Below, in pieces: positions 46,442 to 57,583 of a stretch of 64,000 bases of DNA; within the stretch, counting starts at the first letter, position 1, and each line of letters begins with the position of its first letter. The notes below the pieces were generated by a model. The model searched no databases. It was given only the letters and a program-made list of their open reading frames with translations, and was not told where the DNA came from. Both the position numbers and the translations under genes were made by a program. This DNA is from Pohlia nutans (lineage: Eukaryota > Streptophyta > Bryopsida > Bryales > Mniaceae): positions 5,458,501 to 5,522,500 of the forward strand of contig CM040086.1 in NCBI GenBank assembly GCA_022496805.1, in the 5' to 3' direction.

Positions 46442-48880
46442 AAAGAAGAAGAAGATTTTAGTTTTCTTTTGCTCATTTCAATAGAAATGAAAACTGTAAC
46501 TGATTTTCGGTGCAAACATAGTCACGATCCTTTAGAAACAAAATACTACACAGAATATCAAATTAAACACTATCAAAAAATTATAAGCACACAATTTACA
46601 CCCGAACAACATAGAGACACAAGATACATCCCACCTCCAACAATCATCCCCTACATTAAAACATCCACAATTGAATGTAACCCAGAAAGAGACATAGACA
46701 TAGACAAATGCACTATTCAAACACAAAATGACAAAACCCACATATACAACGACACAGGTAAATATATCACCACCATTCCTACTACAAGAATAAAATGGTT
46801 ATGGCAACAATATAACAACAACAAATACAACATTCACAAACTAATACCTGCTATACAAACATTTGAAACAGAAGTAGTCTGGTTATACCAAAGATACGAA
46901 CACAAAAACATCAAAAAAAAATCAATAATAACACCACACCATACCATTCCAACTACCATTCTAGACACACTCATAACAACATTTAATATAACACATTCAT
47001 ACTTTTCCTCACCAATAACATGTTCCATGAAAACCACCCAATTCTACTCAACATTCGCCAGAGACAAGATTTTTGGCTCACTAGGCACAACCTTTCAATA
47101 CAGATAGAAAGGTATCGGGTATGCCCACCCAAATGACACCGAAACAACACAACAAACAATACATTGGGCAAGACTAGCAACAAAACAAGACCCAGAAACT
47201 GTCACCATCTTAGCAATCCCAGACACCAACTGGTACCAAAATCTATCACCGTACAACGGACCCTTCCCAGATATGCACGCCATTATACATTTTGCCGCGG
47301 ACACCATTACATATGACGAACCCACAATACCACTAGAACCCAACAAAACCCGAAACGAACCACTTGCAATACACATTTGGTGTATTCACCATCAAAACAA
47401 CAACATTGGCACAATAAACCAAATAGACACCATAAATACAACAATTGAAATTCTACAAATTTCGCAATACCATACACAAACAGCTCCACCCACACCGCAG
47501 AACACAAAAGTTAACAAAAGCACAAAATGAAACAAACTAATATACCCACCATACAATAACCCACAAAACATTGACATAATACCCTTACCAAACTTCGACA
47601 TAAACACTACACTAAAATTCCTCCCAGAGTACAGCTACTACACAGTTGATTGTCTCAATTGTATACACGTTCTAAACACACAGATAAAACACCCAACCCA
47701 ACAAAACAACCACCCCGATAAAACCATATTAGAAGAAATGGTAAAAATGCTAAAAAAGCGAACACAACCCACGACAATATACAAAGTAAAAGCACACGCT
47801 AAAATTAACAGAAATGAACACGCAGATCAGCTCGCAAAAGAAGGTATCATGAAAAGAGGCTATCAATTTGTATCAAATCCACACGAATTTGCACATACCA
47901 CACCTTACTACTTCCAAAAAGACACGTGGCCCGGTCGTATCAAACGACCTGACAAAGGTCCAATTAGATATTTGGAAGAATACATAAAGAAATATGACCG
48001 TGAAAATAACCTAGAAATACTGGCGGAAGACTTCCCCAACATCAACAAATGGACAACAAACTCCATCATAGATAATGAAATGTCCAATGACTTTTGGAAT
48101 AATCCAGAAATAACGGACGCACAAAAAACAAACATACTTAAATTTCGAACCGGTCAATACATGGGTAACGCCCGAAAGCAATTAATTTTTGGCATACAAA
48201 GATTCCCCTCAAAAACTTGTCCCATCTGTAACTCACAAGATGCCGATACATGGCTACATGTACTTTTACTATGCAAACAACACCATATACACGCACTAAG
48301 AACCAAAAGACACAACATAGCGGTTTGGGAATTAAGAAAATTAATACTATCCTCAAATAAATCAAGATGCTACACTCTCATGAATACAGGCACATTCAAC
48401 AATAATACACAAAAAAACATAGTCCCTCTATGGTTATTACCATGTAATTGTGATCAACGAAGATGTCAATGCAATGCCAGATTCAAACCAGATATATTAT
48501 GCATAAAAGGCCTCCCATACCAAAGTCCGCCCCCTCTAAACCCCGATGATAACCTAACCATACAATTTATAGAATTCACATACACAAACGACAGATTTTC
48601 ACCAGAAACAATTGGCAGGAAAATTATAAAATACCAACCTCTAATTAATAACATCATACAACAAGGTTGGAAAGTAGATCCTATTATAGTCATCATAGCT
48701 GGAGCCAGAGAAACCACACACGTCCCCTCAATGAAACAACTAGAAACAAAATTCAACATTTGCGAAACCTCCATAAAACACACATTCAAAGCAATAAATA
48801 CCATCGCCATACAGTATGCTGGATCTATCCTTTTACATAAAAGACGTATAGAGAATAACCAACAATACCAACAGACGTAG
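46442..48880 (+). pseudogene. 5'-truncated non-LTR retrotransposon: PCIF1-like, RNase H, CCHC, restriction-like endonuclease
   Basis: One reading frame stays open for 813 codons except for TAG at 47105-47107 and TGA at 47528-47530. The first part has SYFSSPITC, then FYSTFARDKIFGSLG and AHPNDTETTQQTIHWA, which resemble the SPLNC, FGSRG and NPPF regions of PCIF1-type adenosine methyltransferases (inference from memory). Next comes the C-terminal part of RNase H: TVDCLNCI and HAKINRNEHADQLAKEG with the catalytic Asp. A CCHC knuckle CPICNSQDADTWLHVLLLC and then RH, RFKPDIL and IQFIEFTY match the CCHC plus restriction-like endonuclease of R2/Dualen-like LINEs. The reverse transcriptase is absent (truncation). 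The start of RNase H seems compressed or deleted. Both stops could be TGG changed by G to A. The coding strand is strikingly A- and C-rich and G-poor. No function is expected from this copy. Confidence 0.82.
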
Positions 48881-49369
48881 TATATTAAAAGAGGGGGTAG
48901 TGGTGAAAACCACTGCTAGCCACTCTTTTAAATCAACTAGCTCAACTTGTCTCAGGGATAGGTAGGGCCGGTTGGTTGGTACAACTTTCCTGCCATGATA
49001 ACTCACTAGCAGCACCAAGCCATGTGTATCACACCACTGCTCAAACGAGCCCAATAGGTTTCGAACCCGAACCACATAATTGTGACACAACGCCCTTCAC
49101 CAACCAACCAAAGAACTCATGACTTGGTGATAATACTCAGCTAAAACACACCTTTATACAACCTCGCACCCATCCACCATTTCCTCAAACTTGTCCTATT
49201 TACTGTTATTATTACTTTGCTTAGGTTACTATAATGTCCATCCTCGAAAGGAGAGAGTAGTATTGGTCCAATGTCCCTTTGTCCGCTGGGCATCGGGTCC
49301 TTGCCATTACGAACGGACACTTTATTCACACCGGCCTTGTAATAGGGCTGGTGTTTCTATCTATCTATC
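48881..49369 (+). mobile_element. 3' UTR and (TCTA)n tail of the retroelement
   Basis: Right after the stop codon a stem-loop can form (AAAAGAG with CTCTTTT, and AGTGGT with ACCACT, 48887-48931). The last 150 bp, from ACTATAATGTCCATCCTC to GGTGTTTCTATCTATC, recur at 5578-5695 and 29105-29533. The short-repeat end marks the 3' terminus. Confidence 0.8.
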
Positions 49370-50051
49370 CTTTAGAAATTAATGACTCTCACAAAAGCAC
49401 AAAAACAAACCTACACAAAACCAAATCCTCTCAATCAACGACCCATTTCTTACCGCTGTGAAGTGCATACTACATAGTACAGTACCCACCAACTTGAACA
49501 AGTTTTCATCCAATTTGGATGGTTGTTACCATAATATTGTGAAAAATGATTATTAGTAAAGCCTCTCGTAAATACCATGGGCCACAGTATCTGGTGATTT
49601 ATTCGGTGATTATCAGAAATGGTTTGACGAATGGATACCATAATGGGACATATTTTGACAGAGAAGTTCTTAAAAAGGGGTCAAACAGGCCAATCCTTGA
49701 CAGCTCAACAAGTGGCACGACAGAAAGAACCGGCCGACGGCACAGAAAACAGCACGCACTTCGAGCCCGGAATTCATTCATCCAAACAACAAGAACCGAC
49801 AGTGAGAAAAGGCCCACAAGGCAGACAGGCAGCGAGCGAGCCAGCCAGGGAGGCAGGCCCGCCGTGGGGGTGGGGATGCCCTCCAGTCCTTTCGATTCTG
49901 ATGCCTACTCTTCCTTTGATGCACACTCACTCGCTCAGTCTTACATTTCCATCCTTCATTGCGTGTGCAGTTCCAAGCTTGGCCCTGCAAAGCGCTTGCT
50001 TGAACGCAGGTTTTAGGGTTTGCTGCCTGTGGTGCGTGCAGCTGTGCAGCC
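49370..50051. promoter_or_regulatory. Probable promoter and 5' UTR of the eIF4B gene
   Basis: GC content rises from about 49700. Short ORFs here overlap the 5' UTR and are not conserved in any way I recognise. No TATA box was assigned. Confidence 0.4.
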
Positions 50052-52353
50052 ATGGCTCGCGCATGGGGCGGGGCAGGCGCTTGGGCGCAAGAGGCCGAGC
50101 TCGCGGACCAGGAGGCCAAGGAGCGCGAGGCGCAGACCTACAAGGCGCCCGGCAGCGTCAAGGAGGAGGCGTTCCCGTCGCTGGGCGAATCGCTCACCAC
50201 CAAGCCCTCCAAGAAGAAGAACAAGGCCAAAACGGTGTCGCTCAGCGAGCTCATGGTGGGCAAGTACGTCGGCCCCGGCGGCGCGCAGCGTAGCAAGTAC
50301 ACCGACAGCACCAAGCTGACCACGGAGGAGCTTCTGAGCCTGCCCACGGGGCCGCGCGAGCGCACCGACGACGACGCGCCCAGCGGCGGGCTCGGGGGCG
50401 GGTTCAAGGACTACGGAGGCTTCCGCGGGGGCGCCAACGACCGCGCCGGCGACCGCGAGGAGCGGCGCGGGGGCTTTGGCGGGGGCTATGGCGCGGACCG
50501 CGAGGAGCGCGGTGGTGGTGGCGGGTTCGGGCGCGAGGAGCGCGACGATGGGCCGTCGCGCGCGGACGCGGACGACAAGTGGGGCGCGACGAAGAAGTTC
50601 GTGCCATCGCTGCCGTCGAGCGAGCGCGGGGGTGGGGGCGAGCGGGGCGGGTATGAGGAGGATCGCGGGCGCGGTGGGCGCGTGAGCGACCGGGACTTGC
50701 CGTCGCGCGCGGACGAGGTGGACAACTGGGGATCCACGAAGAAGTTTCAGCCCGGTGCCGCTGGTCCGGCGGATGACCGCAGGTCGTCGGGCAGGTATGC
50801 GAATGTGGCGGATTGGCAAATGATGGGTGTTAGGGTTTGAGTGCGTCGAGTGGGAGAGGAGCACCGCAGTCGAGAGTTTTATGGCAGATGGGGAGTTAGA
50901 TGCAATGTGGTTGATTGGGTTGGAGGAGATTTGCGGAGGGGAGTTGGGAATGAGTGAAATTTGAGTGGGGCATGACATGCAGCGGTGGGATGATGCGCAC
51001 TCATCGTATGCGATTCGGAATATAGTACATATAGTTCTGGGTTGCAAAGATAGTGCTAGGGTTGCAAATGGGGATGAGTAGCAGGAGCATAAGAGTGAGT
51101 ATGGTAGGGTGCAGGCAGGGGGGGTGCAGAATTGGGAAGGAGTCGCTGATGGTGGTGGATTGGCAGGTACGAGGAGCGGAGAGTGAGCATGGGAGGATTC
51201 GAGGACCATCCTCGTGGGGATCGGGACATGCCGTCTCGGGCAGACGAGGTGGACAACTGGGCCAAGAGCAAGAAGTTTGTGCCGAGTACCGCTCCACCGA
51301 GCCGGGGTGCGGGTGGCGGATTTGACTCCACGTACAGGGAAGCAGGCGCAGACGCAGATCGTTGGGCGCGCAAGGAGCCAGTGGCAAGGGAGTCGGAGGC
51401 ACCGCGTGCGTCGGAGAGGCCGCGGCTGAAGCTGGCGCCTCGAACGGTGCCGGTGGACAGTCCTCCTCGGCCGGCGACGGCAGAGAAGGAGGTGAATGGA
51501 GCTGTCGGCGAGGTGGAGCAGCAGTCGTCATCTCCAGCGCAGAGACCGAAGGCGCGTTTCAATCCTTTCGGGGCGGCAAGGCCTCGGGAGGAGATACTGG
51601 CAGAGAAGGGGCAGGACTACCGGAAGATCGACGCCGATCTGGAGGTGCCGCGGGAGAGGTTTGGAAGGCCAGGGAGCAGCCACTCCAACCGGCCGGGGAG
51701 CAGTCATTCTACACGGCCTGGCACACCTGGGGGTGTGTCGAGCAGGCCGGGGACTCCCGAAGTGCCTCGATCAAGGTCGAGTCCGTTTGGGGAGGCGCGA
51801 CCACGGGACATGAACGTGGTGGAGGCAAGGGGCAAGGACTCGCAGACATTGAACGTGGATCTTGAGCGGCGGCTGGCGGAAGAGAGGTAGTGATAATGGC
51901 TTGCGTTGATGTGTGGGTCTGTTGAAGTGGTAGAGTTTGACAAAGAATTTGAAGTTTTGGTGTTTGGTGTTTGTTTTGTCGCTATGTTGGGTTGGACTTT
52001 CGTGGATGGGAATGTATATTGGTTTGTTTTATTTGTGTTGGTTGTGTTTGTGATTGTGGACATTTATGTGGTGGTTATTGATGTCTGAGAATGCTGCTTT
52101 TTTATCGTTTATTGTTTAAGTAGACTGGTTTTGATTTGATTAGGTTTAGGTTTGGAGCATAATTGCTGCTTTTGATGTGGTGTTGGGGTATGTTTTAAGT
52201 TTCTGTTTTTTGTTGTAGAAGTGTTGGTACATTTGTACTGTTTGTGTGTCCCATGTGCGTTGTTTTAGTGATGAGATTCTGATATTTGGTCTGTATTGGT
52301 GGTTTTGCAGTGTGAAAGAGAGCTCAGTTGGAAATGCAGCTGGTTCTGAGTAG
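50052..52353 (+). CDS. Plant eukaryotic translation initiation factor 4B, three exons
   Basis: Exons: 50052-50794, 51167-51886, 52311-52353; GT/AG junctions in frame, 501 residues. The N-terminus MARAWGGAGAWAQEAELAD, the FPSLGES motif (41-47) and the Lys-rich run with SLSEL (54-67) fit plant eIF4B. Next is a Gly/Arg-rich disordered region, with three copies of PSRADxxDxWxxxKKF at about residues 168-183, 217-232 and 270-285. RPREEILAEKGQDYRKIDADLE and a second RPRDMNVVEARGKD block (both characteristic, here given in part: RPREEIL, RPRDMNV) follow. eIF4B is a cytosolic RNA-binding cofactor that stimulates eIF4A helicase during mRNA recruitment to ribosomes. If the last intron is retained, translation stops at 51888-51890, replacing only the last 13 or so residues. 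Exons are GC-rich and the antisense ORF of 398 codons is a shadow. UTRs were not mapped. Confidence 0.9.
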
Positions 52354-55273
52354 TTGGATGAGGATTGTGAAGGTACAAATGATGCCTTGGCTGATAGTAT
52401 AGGTACATTCAATGTCATATTTTTCAATGGTTTATGGGAACCCACAATTTCTGTGAGAGGGATAGAGTTAGGAGTGAAGTGAATATTAGGGCGGCGATTA
52501 TTTGGATTCCTGAAATGGTGATGGCATCTGAATGGTTTCTGCATTGAATAGCTGTTGGCCGTTAGTGGCGATGGTTACGAAGTTTACGAGAATAGTGTAC
52601 TTGTGGGGTGCTATAAGCTGCTTTTGATCTTTCTGTAACCTGAGTCAATTTTTTGTTCGGTTTATTTTAGATGATTCAACTTCGATTTGTAGCAAGGAGC
52701 TTGGTGGGGTTTTTGGAAGAGGGCGTTTGTAGGTTTAAGAGGAGAAAGAATCAATTTTTGGCGTGCTCTTGCTCACTCGGCTTTTATGGAAATGATATGA
52801 ATTTATGACAGTTACTTTATGCGACTCTGCAATATGGGTTTTGGGTTTGCAGTACTTATTTTGCTTAGAGTTCACTTGATTGTTATTTTGGATTGTGGGT
52901 TGTCGCCATATGATAGTCCGGACTACGTTTATAGCTGATAGTTGATAATTTTGTGCTGTGGTTATTTGAATACTGCCCTCGTTTGATTCATTAACGGCGG
53001 AGGAATGTTGGGAGAGAATTTGAGCAATACTTAAGCAGTGCATTGGAGTGGTAGATGTTTGCTGATTGTATCATCTTTTCTCCAGCGCATGTCTGGGGTT
53101 TTCCTGTTCTCTTTTAAGGCCTTGGAAGGGGAGCTGTTGGTTGTGATAGTGTCATGTGGTTGGTAGGTTTGACGGAAATGTGTTATGTTTTTTATGATAC
53201 GAAGACCAAGCCAGAGTAGCAGGGTCAGGGGGTAGCAGTCGATTTTTTACATTTAATGCTCTGCTTTTTTAGGTTAGCGGAAGCCTTAGTTGGGTAGGAG
53301 ATTGTGTATTCAGAAGGCTGTCCTGTTGTTGGTGTAATTTCATTTAAGACACGGAAGTTGTAGCAGTTCAGACTGATTTCTGAAACCCTAGGGGACACAT
53401 TCACAGTTTATGATGCAGAGCTACAAGGAATAGTATAAGTTGAAGTTTGGAATGTAGGGCTGAAATTTGAGTTCAGAAAGCATCTGTACTTTAGAAATAC
53501 ATTTTTGTAGGTTATTTCAGGATCTCTTGTAAACATAATGTTTCTTATTAATTATTTGGTTTTGGGCATACTGGTCTGGGAAGATGCGAAATGGACTTGG
53601 GAAGAGCAAACGATCATGTATCCATAGAGTGCATGTATTTCATACGTGTTTTTTAATGTAGAGGGCTTAGAGCATTATCAAGTTTGCTGCAATAGTGTAA
53701 GTTTAGTTCTATTTTTCAAGAGAACATTTACATATGACGGCGATGATTTATATTTTCATGTAGTGAATGGGTCATGTCAGATCAATTTCTACTCAGGCAG
53801 CAGTTGAGGAAGTTGTTGGGAAGGTGGGCATACCCATTATCACCCAGCAATCAATTCGGCCCTCATGTACAGTGCAGTACCTACCAACAAGTTTACGTTC
53901 AAATTTTCGAACTCCAAGTCCCAGTGAAAAAAAAGTATAACTTTGAAAAATCTTATCTCCCATTTTATAACTCCAAACTTCATGAAACTACCACATATTT
54001 GTTTGGAAACAAGTTAACGAAGGTGGTTAGTGGTTACCCTATTCCCAAGTGACGCCTTAAACCAACCGCTAGGATAGTTTTTGCAATCAATGTTGCAATG
54101 ATGTTGGTTGTAGCATGAGTTCCAGCTGGTAATGGGTTCTCTCTTGTTGGTTTTAGTACATGTAAGTGTGGTTATGGATTCGTTGTTGTTGGTTTAAGCA
54201 TCTTTGGTGTGTGCAATACAAATCTTCTTTGAACAGAAACAACTCTACGTGCGTGATGTGATACTTCAACTTTGAAAATTTATAACTAATTCATTCTAAT
54301 TTCAAAAATTATGTTTCAACTTGTGTTAGAATCTTTTTTTTTTTCCTAATTCTAAAAAATAATAATATTAAATAATATCAATGTCTCACATTTGTATTTC
54401 TTATTCAATTGGGAATGGGGTAACCACCTTACATTTTAGGCGTCATTAGTATGAAAATTTGAGCCATGTGTTTAAGAAAAATCGGATTGCATTAATTGCA
54501 CTCTAAGTTGTGTTTGTAGCTCCTACATTGTGAAGACAACATCCATTCTTCTTGAGCTAGTACACTTTAGATTTTTGTGAGTTTGAACTTCATGTATGGA
54601 CCTTCAACAACTTGTCAACAAAAAACATATTTCGTTCAAGCAATGTGGTAGCTTGTGGATACATTGTGAGTGTTTTTGGTGAGTAATTGCAATTCTAGTG
54701 GTTTTGTTTCTTGAGCTTGCAACTTTGCACAAATAGTAGAATTTGAAGGATTCATTGCTTCATTAGGTTTTTGGTGGGCATAACATCAACTGGAATAAAA
54801 GATTCACTCAAATTTGTAAGTGCTCATGCTCCAATTCTCAATTCAATGGTTCAAAAAAGAAGAGTTTGAAAGATACTATCTAAAAGGAAGAACTATTGCA
54901 AAACAAAGAAGAATTAGTCAACACCATTCAAAGGGCATGGGAAGAGGTGTCTTTAGAGATGATTGAAGTTATTCTTGCTAGCATGCTTCACCGTATGAAG
55001 GCTGTAATCAAAGCTAATGGTGGTAGCACTACATGGTAGATAGTTTATAAAAAATTCTATATTTACATATAAATCTATAATTTTTTTGGTAAATGTCTAA
55101 TATATTAGTAAAGTAAATTTCATTATCTATCCAACACACTTTGAGGTTTGTGATTTGGATCATTTTTGAGCAAATGGTGGCAATTTGAAATTGGAGGTAT
55201 GTGCGTTGTTTCTTTAGAATGACTGCCATGAACGTAAACTTGTTGGTGGGTATTGTAAGCATGTTGCGTTGTA
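52354..55273. other. 3' flank of eIF4B, then AT-rich DNA, no gene seen
   Basis: From 52354 to about 53700 the plus strand is T/G-rich and C-poor, as in plant introns or 3' UTRs, so the transcript may extend here. An ORF at 53774-54052 has no motif; its middle (CCAACAAGTTTACGTTC) reappears inverted near 55228-55245 and its end (GTTACCCTATTCCCAAGTGAC) near 54410-54446, so it is probably repeat DNA. Confidence 0.4.
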
Positions 55274-56154
55274 TGTACAATGCCCTACAGAAAGTAAGGT
55301 AACGCCCATTTCAACCTGTAAGATTTTTTTTCAAAATTTGACCTTTGTACACCCATTTTTCAAAACCAACCTATTAAAATGATAGTTTTATGCAATATTG
55401 ATCAACACATCAAATTTCAATTTCAAAAAATAAATTTTTTATTTTTGATAAACTATTTGGTGTATTTTTCATTGTGGTACATAATAGTTGACTGAAAAAT
55501 ATTGGTGATGATTTTTTAAAATTTTATTGTGCAAATATATAGGAAACATTGATGTGTGCATTTTACTTTTAGGGAAAAATTGCATTACCTAAGAAAAATT
55601 TCAACTATAGAGAATTCAATGTTAAAGGCTTGCCTTCCCAAATTTTGTTAAATAGATATTATTAAATTGGAATCATATTTTTCTAATTGACCCTTATATT
55701 ATGATTACTTTTATACCTTTGATTACTATGATGCAATTGGTTTGCGAATACCTAATTAGATTTAGAGAACTTTGTTGTACAAATTCTTGATTAGTGACCC
55801 CTTGATATTCAATTCTTTGTAGTTTAAATTTTTTCTTAGGTAATGCAATTTTTTCCTAAAAGTAAGATGTGCATATCAATGGTTCCTAAATATTTGTATA
55901 ATAAAAATTTAAAAAATTGCCTTTAATATTTTTCAATCAATCATTATGTACCACAATGAATGATACACAAAATAACTTATCAAAAACAAATTTTTTGTTT
56001 TTTAAAGTTGAAATTTGGTGTGCTCATTGAAGTTGCATAAAACTATTGTTTTAACAGGTGAGTATTGAAAAATAGATCTAAAAAGGTCAAATTTTGAAAG
56101 AATTTATGACAAGTCAAAATTGGGGTTACCTTACTTTCTCTAGGGGACTGTACA
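55274..56154. mobile_element. Foldback element, 881 bp, about 300-bp arms
   Basis: TGTACAATGCCCTACAGAAA at the left pairs with the right end TTTCTCTAGGGGACTGTACA. The arms continue through AAGTAAGGTAAC, a GATCAACACATCAAATTTC segment and TTACTTTTAGGGAAAAATTG to a short centre. No clear target duplication. Confidence 0.7.
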
Positions 56155-56885
56155 ACATGCTTATGAATTATTCAATCAGTTTTCATTAGAAAATTGAACA
56201 CTTTTTAGGAAGCTCTAGCATGCTCAAAAATGAATAGATTCTGAAACCACAAATTGAATTGGAATTGCAATGAAGCGTGCTTCAACTTCATAATAAGTGA
56301 AAAAATAATTATTTAAAATAAGACAACAATTTGGATATCTTTTATGCACTATCTATCATTTCATAGTGAACTTGTGGAAGATAGTTAAAGATTTTGCATT
56401 AAGGTAAAGAACAAGTAAGAAACCATACAAATAGTTCAAGTGGTGTGGGATCAAGTATCTCTAAAGAAATTGTGAAGGTTCATTTTTAATATGTACCATT
56501 AAATACAAGTTGTAATCTTTACAAATGGCGGCAGCACTAAATGGTAGATAGTATATAGAAAACATTAGAATTTTTGTATGATTTTCAATTACATGTGTAT
56601 TTGTAATGATGATAAAGTAGACTTTAGCGTGATTCCAATGCAAATTAAAATTTGAAATTCCGTTCATTTTCGAACATACAGGGGCCTTCCAAAGTTCCCA
56701 CAAATCTCAACTAGATCCAAAAATAATTCGTAACCATCTTGTACTCGACTGTACTTGTGGCTTCCATTCTTAATACAAATACATATTCCTGGTACTAAAT
56801 TGTTATGTGAATCGTAATGGGTAGGGTAGAAGCACCAGAAACTGTTAGGTACCAATTGTGGGACATGGACGGTCAACATTACATT
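56155..56885. other. Intergenic, partly duplicated sequence
   Basis: GCAGCACTAAATGGTAGATAG near 56530 (as GCAGCACTAAATGG and TAGATAG) parallels GTAGCACTACATGGTAGATAG near 55021, so the segments flanking the foldback are themselves distant duplicates. No gene. Confidence 0.4.
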
Positions 56886-56890
56886 TGATA

Positions 56891-57050
56891 AATGGGCATG
56901 TAGTCTCGTCAAGTAATCTCCAAATTGGTCACGTAGTATCGTCAAGTAATCTCATAATTGATCATGTAGTCTCGTCAAGTAATCTCATAATTGGTCGTGT
57001 AGTCTCGTCAAGTAATCTCATAATTGGTCGTGTAGTCTCGTCAAGTTGTA
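56891..57050. repeat. 33-bp minisatellite, about 4.5 copies
   Basis: The unit GTAGTCTCGTCAAGTAATCT plus CATAATTGGTCGT is repeated head to tail from 56898 on; the third and fourth units are identical. In one frame it would encode an 11-residue repeat containing VVSSSNL, but there is no ATG and the array more likely belongs to the upstream region of the ORF at 57230. Confidence 0.9.
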
Positions 57051-57111
57051 GAGGACAATCTTGTATAAATCCAAGTTCGACGGGGTCATTTGCACATTAT
57101 GCTCTTGCTAT

Positions 57112-57136
57112 TTCCTCTCTCTCTCTCTCTCTCTCT
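57112..57136. repeat. (CT)n microsatellite
   Basis: Pure CT repeat 95-120 bp before the ATG of the ORF at 57230. CT tracts are common in plant core promoters and 5' UTRs. Confidence 0.9.
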
Positions 57137-57229
57137 TACTCTTAGTCTTGGCGTCTTTGCTACTTTTGTTGTTGTACATACGGGATTACAAGTTGTACAC
57201 ACGTGATACATCGATAAGGAGTTGGAAAA

Positions 57230-57583
57230 ATGGAGGCTGTGAATTCCGCGCACGTTGGACTTGTGGATGACGATGTTGCTCGTACTGGCAATTTGAAGCG
57301 AGTTGCACAAGATTTGGGATGCCTCGGAGCAACCGGGGCCGTTGCCATAGTGACGGTTCCAAAAAAGAAATTGCGCATGGTGAGGAAGAGCACGGCCCCA
57401 AAATCCTTTTCATATAGTGTGAAAAATCATAACCACTATGAATTTAAGCCTGTGAATCGAGAGAAGTTGATGCGCGTGCACATGTCGGTGTCCATGTCAG
57501 ATTTGATAGCGCTAGCCAAGGCAGCTCAAAACAAAGCTGGCGAGTGCAACAATGGAGTCTCAAAAAGTTTCCTCAACAAATGA
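57230..57583 (+). CDS. Hypothetical protein, 117 residues, single exon
   Basis: I do not recognise a family. The ORF starts with ATG, and its base composition is clearly richer in G and C than the flanks, which argues for real coding sequence. It has no Trp, a basic centre (VPKKKLRMVRKSTAPK, residues about 44-59), an aromatic patch FSYSVKNHNHYEFKP and a C-terminal region rich in Ala and Lys (LIALAKAAQNKAG). No signal peptide or membrane segment is seen. A CT microsatellite and a 33-bp minisatellite lie upstream. It could be a lineage-specific gene or a captured gene fragment; nothing here points to a function. Confidence 0.45.
   Translation: MEAVNSAHVGLVDDDVARTGNLKRVAQDLGCLGATGAVAIVTVPKKKLRMVRKSTAPKSFSYSVKNHNHYEFKPVNREKLMRVHMSVSMSDLIALAKAAQNKAGECNNGVSKSFLNK

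Noticed and set aside
47105..47530. Stop-codon recoding in the retroelement
   Set aside because: Two different stops (TAG, TGA) in a truncated copy are more simply explained by point mutation; there is no pseudoknot or conserved context to support recoding.
49546..50016. 156-codon ORF upstream of eIF4B
   Set aside because: Does not share a frame or splice path with conserved sequence; overlaps the probable promoter and 5' UTR.
50013..51209. 398-codon minus-strand ORF opposite eIF4B
   Set aside because: The GC-rich, stop-poor antisense of coding exons. Its translation is Ala/Pro/Arg-rich low complexity, while the plus strand encodes recognisable eIF4B with proper splice sites.
53774..54052. 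92-codon ORF after eIF4B
   Set aside because: Parts of it recur inverted at 54410 and 55228, so it is repeat-derived.
56858..57145. Repeat protein with an 11-residue VVSSSNL repeat
   Set aside because: No ATG start, and the ORF ends within a CT tract; the repeat is explained by a 33-bp minisatellite.
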